A stretch of DNA of 64,000 nucleotides. It comes from Schaalia odontolytica (GTDB lineage: Bacteria; Actinomycetota; Actinomycetes; Actinomycetales; Actinomycetaceae). Made by a program: the position numbers and the translations under genes. This document shows positions 42,654 through 49,794 of the stretch, piece by piece (position 1 is the first letter of the stretch; every line of letters starts with the position of its first letter). The DNA is taken from contig NZ_PKKM01000007.1 in NCBI RefSeq assembly GCF_002847525.1, positions 62,001-126,000 on the forward strand, in the 5' to 3' direction. The notes under the pieces were generated by a model that worked only from the letters and a program-made list of their open reading frames with translations, was not told where the DNA came from and searched no databases.

Positions 42654-42946
42654 CACGCTCCCAATGCGAGGAGTTCGGGCTGGGAGACGGCGGCCTCGGC
42701 AAGGCTACGGGCGAAGGCGTGGTTGCGCTCCTCGTCGAAGGCGGGGACAAGGCTCAGGGCAGCCTGGATCTGGTCGAGGACGCCCTGCGCGCAGGCGAGC
42801 ACCTCGCCGTGTTGGTTCCGATAGGAGTCTCCCGCGACGCCAGTCCACTGCGGGCACGACGCGCACGCGATGGCCGAGCGTAGCGTTTCGACGAGGCCGT
42901 GGGCGGCGTGCAGGGACAGTCCGGGGCTGAGGGGTTCGGGGATCAT
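42650..42946 (-). CDS. WXG100-like small protein
   Basis: The protein has 98 residues from ATG 42946. The turn CPQWTGVAGDSYRNQ near 40-54 fits the W-x-G-x-A-x-x-Y/F pattern of ESX substrates, flanked by two helices. It has no signal peptide. It overlaps the esterase gene by 4 bp, so the two are made together, as for substrate pairs of type VII secretion. No ESX core gene is in this window. Confidence 0.6.
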   Translation of the reverse strand: MIPEPLSPGLSLHAAHGLVETLRSAIACASCPQWTGVAGDSYRNQHGEVLACAQGVLDQIQAALSLVPAFDEERNHAFARSLAEAAVSQPELLALGAW

Positions 42947-43029
42947 GAGGGGCTCCCATCGGTGGACGATGCGTTGTTGTCCTTGCACGCTACGCCGCCC
43001 TACTCCCCCACCACCAGCCGCGCGGCACT

Positions 43030-43071
43030 CCCTGTGGATAACCACCCAGCACCCAGCACCCCTGTGGATGA
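43030..43071. promoter_or_regulatory. Two DnaA-box-like sites 30 bp apart before the methyltransferase gene
   Basis: CCCTGTGGATAA (43030-43041) and CCCCTGTGGATGA (43059-43071) face the same way with cores 30 bp apart, the spacing found at the tad locus. They lie between the divergent WXG-like and methyltransferase genes. Confidence 0.6.
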
Positions 43072-43144
43072 CACGCCCAAGACATCCACGCAGAAGATGA
43101 ACAACGCGATAGCGACCTGAACCGCTGATGAAGGTGCACCGTTG

Positions 43145-43150
43145 TAGCAT
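43145..43150 (+). promoter_or_regulatory. -10 element TAGCAT, leaderless start of the methyltransferase gene
   Basis: TAGCAT ends 6 nt before the ATG at 43157. GGAG in the gap is only 1 nt from the ATG and so is a poor ribosome site. Confidence 0.45.
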
Positions 43151-43156
43151 CGGAGC

Positions 43157-44446
43157 ATGCCACTCGACTACACACGACCGCTCGCCGTCGACCTCTTTGC
43201 AGGAGCAGGAGGACTATCTCTCGGCCTCGAACAGGCCGGATACGAAATCGCGGCCGCAGTCGAGTACGATCCCATTCACGCGGCGGTCCACGAGTACAAC
43301 TTCCCGTACGGAAAGACCTTCGCTCGGGATGTTACAGGCATCACCGGCACTGAGATTCGCAGCAAATCCGAGATTGGAGACAGGGAGATTGCCCTGGTTG
43401 CCGGCGGCCCGCCGTGCCAAGGAATATCCCTCATTGGCCGCCGCGCTATCGATGATCCTCGAAACGCACTGTTGAAAGAATATGTGCGTTTGGTTCTCGA
43501 ACTGCAGCCCCGTCATTTCCTCATGGAAAACGTTGCGGGTCTGACTGTCGGCAAGCACCGTCAGCTGCTCACAGAAGTGATCGATCTTCTGTCTGATGGT
43601 GGGTATCAGGTACTCACCCCCTATCGCGTTTTGCAGGCCGCGGACTACGGTACGCCGCAGTCTCGTAAGCGCCTCATCCTTTTGGGCGCCCGCAAGGACG
43701 TGCCGCTACCGCACTATCCGGAACCGCTTGTCACACCTCGACCTATTCGAAACAAGCCTCTCCCGAGCGATCCTGTGCTGCCCTTTGGTCCCTCCGTCAA
43801 TGACGCACTCTCGGATATACCCGACGCTCACTCCATCGATGAGCTCCTCGATGGAGACACCGCGTCCAATGTCGTTTACGGCACCCCTTCGGACTACGCG
43901 GCAGAGCTGCGCGGCATAACAACTGCCGCAGACGATTTTTCGCACCCTCGCCGCTTCGACCGTTCCGTGTTGACCTCGTCGAATCGGACGAACCACACGA
44001 GCACGTCAATTGAACGTTTCGATGCGACAACACCGGGCGATGTTGAGCCTGTCTCGCGTTTCCTTCGACTAAACCCCGAGGGAATCTGCAACACGCTGCG
44101 CGCCGGTACTGCCTCTGATCGAGGCGCTTTTACGGCGCCTCGTCCGATCCACCCGACATATCCCCGCGTCATTACCGTCCGAGAAGCGGCTCGTCTTCAC
44201 GGCTATCCCGATTGGTTCCGGTTCCACGTCACGAAGTGGAATGGCTTCCGCGAGATCGGCAATTCTGTTCCGGCACGCCTCGGGCGGGCCATTGGTTCAG
44301 CACTTCTGAAGGCAGATAACGTCACGCCTACTCGCGGTGCGACCGTCGAACTCGGCGACCCGGCGCTTCTGTCAATGAACGCCAGCGAAGCAGAAAAGTA
44401 CTACGGGATCGAAGAACGCGTCATCCCCCAACGTGATAGGAAATAG
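43157..44446 (+). CDS. DNA (cytosine-5-)-methyltransferase
   Basis: The protein has 429 residues with the ordered C5-methyltransferase motifs: I VDLFAGAGGLSLGL near 11, IV GGPPCQGIS with catalytic Cys near 86, VI MENVAG near 122, VIII QSRKRLILLG near 171 and X EIGNSVPARLG near 370. The target-recognition part between VIII and X is about 180 residues. The site cannot be read from sequence. The gene is richer in A+T than its neighbours and is followed 3 nt later by an endonuclease-like gene, so it is a transferred type II system. Confidence 0.92.
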   Translation: MPLDYTRPLAVDLFAGAGGLSLGLEQAGYEIAAAVEYDPIHAAVHEYNFPYGKTFARDVTGITGTEIRSKSEIGDREIALVAGGPPCQGISLIGRRAIDDPRNALLKEYVRLVLELQPRHFLMENVAGLTVGKHRQLLTEVIDLLSDGGYQVLTPYRVLQAADYGTPQSRKRLILLGARKDVPLPHYPEPLVTPRPIRNKPLPSDPVLPFGPSVNDALSDIPDAHSIDELLDGDTASNVVYGTPSDYAAELRGITTAADDFSHPRRFDRSVLTSSNRTNHTSTSIERFDATTPGDVEPVSRFLRLNPEGICNTLRAGTASDRGAFTAPRPIHPTYPRVITVREAARLHGYPDWFRFHVTKWNGFREIGNSVPARLGRAIGSALLKADNVTPTRGATVELGDPALLSMNASEAEKYYGIEERVIPQRDRK

Positions 44447-44449
44447 CTG

Positions 44450-45250
44450 ATGGTCAAAGAAGCCTCATCAGATCTGTATTCACTCATCTTGGAACGGGTC
44501 TTCTTCAAACACTTCCACGATGGCGCAACCTCTATCTGGAAGAGGGATGAGCTCCTTGAGGCAGCGAACGAACTCGATGTTCGAGCACCTAAAAACCTCG
44601 GAGATCTCATCTACGCTTTCCGCTATCGCCGCACGCTTCCTGAAAGCATACGCGCAGCGGCTCCGGAGGGTATGCAGTGGATTATTCGAGGAAAAGGGCG
44701 AGCTGAGTACCAGTTTGAGCTCGTGAAACAACAGGTTCGCATCATTCCGAATCCTTCTCTCGCCCGCATCAAAATTCCGGACGCAACTCCGCAAATTATT
44801 CGTTCCTCTGCGCTCGGTGATGAGCAGGCTCTGCTCGCCTTGGTTCGTTACAACCGACTCATTGATATCTTCTTGGGAATCACTACCTACTCCCTCCAGA
44901 ACCACTTACGCACAACAGCGCCGGGTATCGGGCAAGTGGAAATTGATGAGATCTATGTTGGCGTCGACGGTGGCGGCAGGCAGTACATCCTGCCGGTACA
45001 GGCGAAGGGCGGCAAGGATGAGATTGGCGTGACGCAGGCGGAACAAGACCTCGCTGTGTGCGCTGACAGGTGGCCATCCATGATCGCACGTCCGATTGCT
45101 GCTCAGTTTGCGGATGACGGCTTGATTGCTTTGTTCGAGCTTGCTCTTCAGGACGGCGAGCTTCGAATCAGGCGCGAGGAACACTATCAGCTTGTGCCGT
45201 CAGAGCAAATTACGCCCGAGGATCTTCACGCATACCGGTTAAACCCCTAG
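44450..45250 (+). CDS. Putative type II restriction endonuclease
   Basis: The protein has 266 residues with AGGAAA upstream. It begins with a helical region (LERVFFKHFHDGATSIWKRD) and holds a possible PD-(D/E)xK core near 165-190: EIDEIYVGVDGGG, a strand, then LPVQAKGG, where Asp/Glu and Gln-Ala-Lys would form the site. It is tightly linked to a C5-methyltransferase and shares its lower GC. I do not recognise the isoschizomer. The call rests on the motif and the context. Confidence 0.75.
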   Translation: MVKEASSDLYSLILERVFFKHFHDGATSIWKRDELLEAANELDVRAPKNLGDLIYAFRYRRTLPESIRAAAPEGMQWIIRGKGRAEYQFELVKQQVRIIPNPSLARIKIPDATPQIIRSSALGDEQALLALVRYNRLIDIFLGITTYSLQNHLRTTAPGIGQVEIDEIYVGVDGGGRQYILPVQAKGGKDEIGVTQAEQDLAVCADRWPSMIARPIAAQFADDGLIALFELALQDGELRIRREEHYQLVPSEQITPEDLHAYRLNP

Positions 45251-45338
45251 CCAGCCCCGGCCTCGTACGTTACCCACGCCACGAACCGCCGAGCGGACTG
45301 GGCGTCCCGATGGCCCCTCGTTCTGGGAAGATAGGGGT

Positions 45339-46796
45339 ATGAGCGACACGATGACACTGTTCTCCACTGCCCACGGCTATTCGGACCTGGCGGGCGGGGG
45401 TGAACCGCTCAGCCCGCTGGACGGCCGCTACCGCGCGGTCGCCGCGCCCCTGGCGAACTACCTGTCCGAGGCGGGCCTGAACCGCGCGCGCGTGCACGTC
45501 GAGATCGAATGGCTGATTTTCCTGCTCGACAACTCGGTCCTGCCCGGCGCCCCGACGCTGACCGACGCCGAGCGCGACTACCTGCGCGCACTCACGCGTG
45601 ACTTCGGCGCCGACCACATCAAACGCCTGGGCGAGTTCGAGGCCGTCACCCGCCACGACGTCAAGGCCGTCGAATACCTGATCGGCGAATACCTCGAGGC
45701 TGCGGCCAGCAAGCTGGGCGAGGGCACGAATCTGCCGTCCCTGCGCGAGGTCGTCCACATCTTCTGCACCTCCGAGGACATCAACAACCTGGCGTACGCG
45801 CTGACCATCAAGGCGGCGACCGAGCAGGTGTGGCTGCCCGCGATCCGCGCGCTCCTGGATCGCCTGCGTGGCCTCGCCGAGGCCGGGGCGGACGTTCCGA
45901 TGTTGGCGCACACGCACGGCCAGCCGGCGACGCCGGTGACGGTCGGCAAGGAGATGGCTGTGTTCGCGCACCGCCTGTCCCGCCAGATCAAGCGCGTCGA
46001 GGCCACTGAGTACCTGGGCAAGATCAACGGCGCGACGGGCACGTGGGCCGCGCACGTCGTGTCGGTGCCGGGCGCGGATTGGCCGACGCTGGCGCGTTCC
46101 TTCGTGGAGGGCCTGGGCCTGACGTGGAACCCGCTGACCACGCAGATCGAGTCGCACGACTGGCAGGCCGAGCTGTACGCGGACGTGGCGCGCGCGGGCC
46201 GCATCGCCCACAACCTGGCGACGGACGCGTGGACCTACATTTCGATGGATTACTTCCACCAGAACCTGGCGGCGCAGGGCTCGACGGGCTCGTCGACGAT
46301 GCCGCACAAGGTCAACCCGATCCGCTTCGAGAACGCGGAAGCGAACCTGGAGGTGTCGAACGCGCTGCTGGATTCCCTGGGTGCGACGCTGGTGACCAGC
46401 CGCATGCAGCGCGACCTGACGGATTCGACGACGCAGCGCAACGTGGGCGTCGCGTTCGGTCACGCTGTGCTGGCCTACGACAACCTGGTGCGCGGCCTGG
46501 ATGGCATCGAGATCAACGCAGCGCGCATGGCGGCCGACCTGGACGCGAATTGGGCGGTGCTCGGCGAGGCCGTCCAACAGGCGATGCGCGCCGCCGCGAT
46601 CGCGGGCGCGACTGGCATGGCGAACCCGTACGAGCGCCTCAAGGAGCTGACGCGCGGCCACGAGGTGGGCGCGGAAGACATGCGTGAGTTCATCGCGGGC
46701 CTGGGTCTGCCGGCCGAGGTGGAGGAGCGCCTCCTTGCGCTGACCCCCGCGACCTACATCGGCCTGTCCGAGCGCCTGGCGCGCTGGGAGGCCTGA
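45339..46796 (+). CDS. purB: Adenylosuccinate lyase
   Basis: The protein has 485 residues. The signature GSSTMPHKVNPIRFENAE lies near 321-338, with AHTHGQPATP near 187 and an early substrate-site motif SPLDGRYR near 26. It resembles the E. coli-type PurB. It cleaves SAICAR and adenylosuccinate in purine synthesis; fumarate is the co-product. Family proteins act as tetramers. No Shine-Dalgarno sequence is evident, so the start may be leaderless. Confidence 0.92.
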   Translation: MSDTMTLFSTAHGYSDLAGGGEPLSPLDGRYRAVAAPLANYLSEAGLNRARVHVEIEWLIFLLDNSVLPGAPTLTDAERDYLRALTRDFGADHIKRLGEFEAVTRHDVKAVEYLIGEYLEAAASKLGEGTNLPSLREVVHIFCTSEDINNLAYALTIKAATEQVWLPAIRALLDRLRGLAEAGADVPMLAHTHGQPATPVTVGKEMAVFAHRLSRQIKRVEATEYLGKINGATGTWAAHVVSVPGADWPTLARSFVEGLGLTWNPLTTQIESHDWQAELYADVARAGRIAHNLATDAWTYISMDYFHQNLAAQGSTGSSTMPHKVNPIRFENAEANLEVSNALLDSLGATLVTSRMQRDLTDSTTQRNVGVAFGHAVLAYDNLVRGLDGIEINAARMAADLDANWAVLGEAVQQAMRAAAIAGATGMANPYERLKELTRGHEVGAEDMREFIAGLGLPAEVEERLLALTPATYIGLSERLARWEA

Positions 46797-46810
46797 GCTC
46801 TAGCGGTTGG

Positions 46811-46850
46811 GGCGGCGGGTGCGCGGTTGGTCCGCGCCTCGCCGCCTTTT
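46811..46850 (+). terminator. Rho-independent terminator of purB
   Basis: GGCGGCGGGTGCGCGG pairs with CCGCGCCTCGCCGCC around TTGGT, followed by TTTT. Confidence 0.85.
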
Positions 46851-46891
46851 CCATTATTTCCCGACCTCAACGAGGCCGGGGCCAACGAAGG

Positions 46892-47533
46892 TCACGGCCT
46901 CCAGGCGGGGTCGCACTCGGGCGCGCCGTAGCGGTCGTAGAGCTCGTCGGGGCGCGCGATCTCGTCGGCGAAGCCGAGGGCGCTCATGTCGACGACGGTG
47001 TCGGTCTGCGCGCCGGGGGCCTCGAGGTCGCCGGCCTCGTCGTGGGCAAGGAGAACTCGTGCGCGCACGCTGACCGGCGCCATTTCGGGATTGTTCCAGG
47101 TCGCGCGGGTGATCGCGTCGAGGGCACGCGTGGCAGCCTCATGCTCCGACAGAAAATCGGAGGAGGCCACGACCACGTCGATGGATACGAGGGAGGGGCG
47201 CCCGAAGCCCTCGCCGACCTCGACGTGGACGACGCGGCGCGGCGCGCGGGCCTCACCTGCATCGGCGTCGTGCGCACGCACAGGGAAGCCGGAGTCGAGC
47301 GCCGCGGTCGCCAGGTCGACGAAGCGCTGTGTGCGCCCGGTGCCCCTCGTCGAGGACAGGGCGCGCCACGCGATGCCCGCGCCCAGGGCGCCCACGCCGA
47401 GCGCGCCGATCATGAGCGGACCGGCGATCTGCGGGAGCCGCCCGCGCAGGCCGGAGGAGGCTGCCTTGTTGACGGGGGTCGAGACGCGCATCCATCGGCG
47501 CACCTCGCGCAGGGGGGCGTTGGGGTCGGTCAT
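46892..47533 (-). CDS. Membrane-anchored protein partner of the second esterase
   Basis: The protein has 213 residues; the ATG overlaps the esterase stop (ATGA at 47530-47533). A short cytoplasmic part, one membrane helix (IAGPLMIGALGVGALGAGI, near 39-57) and an external domain with RVVHVEVGEGFGRPSLVSID are visible. No known domain is recognised. Tight coupling suggests that it anchors or assists the upstream esterase-like protein. Confidence 0.65.
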   Translation of the reverse strand: MTDPNAPLREVRRWMRVSTPVNKAASSGLRGRLPQIAGPLMIGALGVGALGAGIAWRALSSTRGTGRTQRFVDLATAALDSGFPVRAHDADAGEARAPRRVVHVEVGEGFGRPSLVSIDVVVASSDFLSEHEAATRALDAITRATWNNPEMAPVSVRARVLLAHDEAGDLEAPGAQTDTVVDMSALGFADEIARPDELYDRYGAPECDPAWRP

Positions 47534-49011
47534 GACCTGTCCTTTCTCAGGGAGGAGAGGGCGGAAGCGATGCGCGCCGGGAGGGCCGCGCGGCGCCGGG
47601 CTCGGGCGACGCGGGGCAGGCGGGGGGCCGTGACCGCGTAGTCGATCGGATAGGTGGCGGATTCGTAGGAGCTGGCGCGTTCGAGTGCGGCAACCGTGTC
47701 CCACGTGCCCTCAGCGGTCGGGGTCAGGATGTCCTGCCAGATCTCGTAGTGCATGACGCGGGTGTCCTCGCCCGGGGTGGGCAGGAAATCCTGCAGGGCC
47801 GCCATTGACGAGGCCAGCCGACCCCACGGGGTCACGCGCACCTTACGCTCGAGGAGACGGACGGTCTCGGTGTAGGTCGAGGAGGAGTGCGCGTAGTAGA
47901 GGGGGCGGGTACGAGGCCTCACGAGGCTTCGTCCGACGGTGACGCGCCGGTCGGGGGCACGGTCGGGCGAGCCGTCGAGGCTCGGCATGACGTCCTGGTC
48001 GTGGTAGACGGCGACGGTCACCACGTCGGGGCGCACGCGGATGCGCCGGTTCGGGCCGCCCGTGGATAGGATGCCGCCGACGTTGACCCCGGCCTCGTCG
48101 GGTGGGACGGAGGCGAGGGCGGCGGCGACGATCCCGCCCTGGGAGTGGCCGCAGATGAGGACGGGTTCGCGCGCCCATCGATCGGCGGGCACGCCGTCGC
48201 GTTCCATGGCGGCGTGGAGGGCGCGCACGACGCCGACGCTCATCGCGCTTTCCAGGCCGAGCATGAGTCGGATGTTCGTCTCGGCGTCGGCCGGGTTGTT
48301 CGTGGAGCGCCACGTCATGGACTCGGTGCCGACCAAGGAGAGAAGCCAACGGCGAGCCTCGCCCTCGCCGACGCGGGTGATCTTCACGGCCGGGCCGATC
48401 GTGCGCGACCAGTAGAGTTCGTCGATGTCGGCGCACATGTCGGAGAGAAGCGCGGGCGGATCGACGCGGCGGATCTGGGCCTCGGGGTGGCCGGGCAGCG
48501 GGTCCTGGAACGCAGGGTCGGCGTCGGAGTCGCGCAGCAGAGCGACATGGACCTCGCCGCCACGCAGGGCACCCACGGCCGTGCCGATCGTCAGCATTCC
48601 GGTCATGAGGGCGTCGTATCCGCGCCTGGGGATGAGGGGCAGCATGCGGGCCATGCGCCCGTCCCTGTCCGCGCCGACGGCGACGACGGCTTGCGCCCAG
48701 GCGCGCCCCACGGTCGCCGTGCGCCGAGCGACGTGCGAGAGGGAGCGGATGAGGAGGGTGTCGAGGCCGGGGTTATCGAAGAAGATGCGCTGCGATTTCT
48801 CGCTGATCGCTGTGCCCATGTCGTCGGAGAGGGAACGCGCGCGGGTGCGAACATCCTGCGGCAGGGCGGAGATTTCCGCGAGCGCGCCGACGGCGACCGT
48901 GGCCGCGAGGGCGGGCACGACGGGGGCGACTTTAAGGCGCAGGTAGAGGCCGGGGTAGGCCTGGGGGACGCGGCGGATCGCGCGGTAGCGCCGACGCGGG
49001 CGTCGCTTCAT
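47530..49011 (-). CDS. Predicted membrane-anchored esterase/lipase-like protein
   Basis: The protein has 493 residues. A very basic N-terminus (MKRRPRRRYRAIRR) precedes one membrane helix near 32-50. A hydrolase core has VLICGHSQGGIVAAALA near 282 as nucleophile elbow, VYHDQDVMPSLDGSPD as acid region and YYAHSSSTYTET as possible His. It is the same fold type as the esterase at 40962 (both GHSQGG, and both LDGN/LDGS after the acid). The substrate is unknown; envelope lipids are a reasonable guess. Confidence 0.65.
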   Translation of the reverse strand: MKRRPRRRYRAIRRVPQAYPGLYLRLKVAPVVPALAATVAVGALAEISALPQDVRTRARSLSDDMGTAISEKSQRIFFDNPGLDTLLIRSLSHVARRTATVGRAWAQAVVAVGADRDGRMARMLPLIPRRGYDALMTGMLTIGTAVGALRGGEVHVALLRDSDADPAFQDPLPGHPEAQIRRVDPPALLSDMCADIDELYWSRTIGPAVKITRVGEGEARRWLLSLVGTESMTWRSTNNPADAETNIRLMLGLESAMSVGVVRALHAAMERDGVPADRWAREPVLICGHSQGGIVAAALASVPPDEAGVNVGGILSTGGPNRRIRVRPDVVTVAVYHDQDVMPSLDGSPDRAPDRRVTVGRSLVRPRTRPLYYAHSSSTYTETVRLLERKVRVTPWGRLASSMAALQDFLPTPGEDTRVMHYEIWQDILTPTAEGTWDTVAALERASSYESATYPIDYAVTAPRLPRVARARRRAALPARIASALSSLRKDRS

Positions 49012-49122
49012 GTCCCCTCCTTCACCTTAGTGCTGCCTCCACCCTACGGCGGGCCGGGCCTGGGCGCGCCTCATTGAGGGATGCGTGTCGCCACCCCCAC
49101 AGCGCTCGTTGACGGCACCCCC

Positions 49123-49151
49123 TTGACACCCATACCCCCTAGGGGTACTAT
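49123..49151 (+). promoter_or_regulatory. csoR promoter with CsoR-type operator
   Basis: TTGACA (49123-49128) and TACTAT (49146-49151) are 17 bp apart. The spacer holds TACCCC-CTA-GGGGTA (49133-49147), a CsoR-type palindrome. The -10 ends 7 nt before the csoR ATG, so the mRNA should be leaderless and repression should be by direct blocking. Confidence 0.85.
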
Positions 49152-49158
49152 CATTTCC

Positions 49159-49449
49159 ATGAGCAACGAACACGGCTACCACGGCAACACCGAGAATCAT
49201 CTCGCGCGCCTGCGCCGCATCGAGGGCCAGGTCCGCGGCCTGCAGCGCATGATCTCGCAGGGTGACTACTGCATCGACATCCTCACGCAGGTCTCGGCCG
49301 TCCAGTCCGCACTCGATTCGGTCGCGGTCAACCTGCTCAAAGACCACATGAACCACTGCGTCGTCACGGCGGCGCGCGAATCCGACGAGGCCGCGCAGGC
49401 CAAAGTCGACGAGGCGGCCGCGGCCATCGCGCGCCTCATCAAGTCCTAA
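49159..49449 (+). CDS. csoR: Copper-sensing repressor CsoR
   Basis: The protein has 96 residues. Cys 38, His 63 and Cys 67 are the Cu(I) ligands, spaced exactly as in M. tuberculosis CsoR (36, 61, 65). HLARLRRIEGQVRGLQRM is the DNA-binding helix region. Without copper it binds the G-tract palindrome in its own promoter; Cu(I) releases it. copZ follows 15 bp later and copA after a hairpin, forming a copper-export unit. Confidence 0.93.
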   Translation: MSNEHGYHGNTENHLARLRRIEGQVRGLQRMISQGDYCIDILTQVSAVQSALDSVAVNLLKDHMNHCVVTAARESDEAAQAKVDEAAAAIARLIKS

Positions 49450-49464
49450 TAACAAGGAGACATC

Positions 49465-49710
49465 ATGACCACCGAGATCGATCGCACCATTGAGCTGTCC
49501 GTCGACGGCATGACCTGCGGCCACTGTGTGATGAGCGTCAGCGAAGAGCTGAGCGAGATCCCCGGCGTGAAGAACGTTGACGTGATCCTCAACTCGGGCG
49601 CCACCTCCAAGGTGACGGTCCTGACCGACACCCCCCTGGACGACGCGGCGCTGAGCGACGCGGTGTCCGAGGCCGGCTTCAAGCTGGTCGGCATCTCGCG
49701 CGACTTCTGA
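49465..49710 (+). CDS. copZ: Copper chaperone (HMA domain)
   Basis: The protein has 81 residues in a single heavy-metal-associated domain. GMTCGHC gives Cys 18 and Cys 21 for Cu(I). ACAAGGAGA lies before the ATG. It would carry Cu(I) to the exporter CopA, whose own HMA domain is in an unusual place. Confidence 0.9.
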   Translation: MTTEIDRTIELSVDGMTCGHCVMSVSEELSEIPGVKNVDVILNSGATSKVTVLTDTPLDDAALSDAVSEAGFKLVGISRDF

Positions 49711-49729
49711 GGTTTCCCACGCCTCACCG

Positions 49730-49758
49730 ACGAGGCCGGGGCACCTCCCCGGCCTCGT
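49730..49758. terminator. Hairpin of an inverted pair of the CCCCGGCCTCGT motif
   Basis: ACGAGGCCGGGG and CCCCGGCCTCGT form a perfect 12-bp stem with loop CACCT. T-rich sequence follows. It separates copZ from copA and may lower read-through. Confidence 0.75.
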
Positions 49759-49776
49759 TTCCTTTCACCCGATACA

Positions 49777-49791
49777 TACCCCCGGAGGGTA
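49777..49791 (+). promoter_or_regulatory. Second CsoR-type palindrome, overlapping the copA ribosome site
   Basis: TACCC-CCGGA-GGGTA sits 3 nt before the copA ATG and includes the GGAGGG ribosome site. It could be an operator for a separate copA promoter or a chance similarity. Confidence 0.4.
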
Positions 49792-49794
49792 CCC

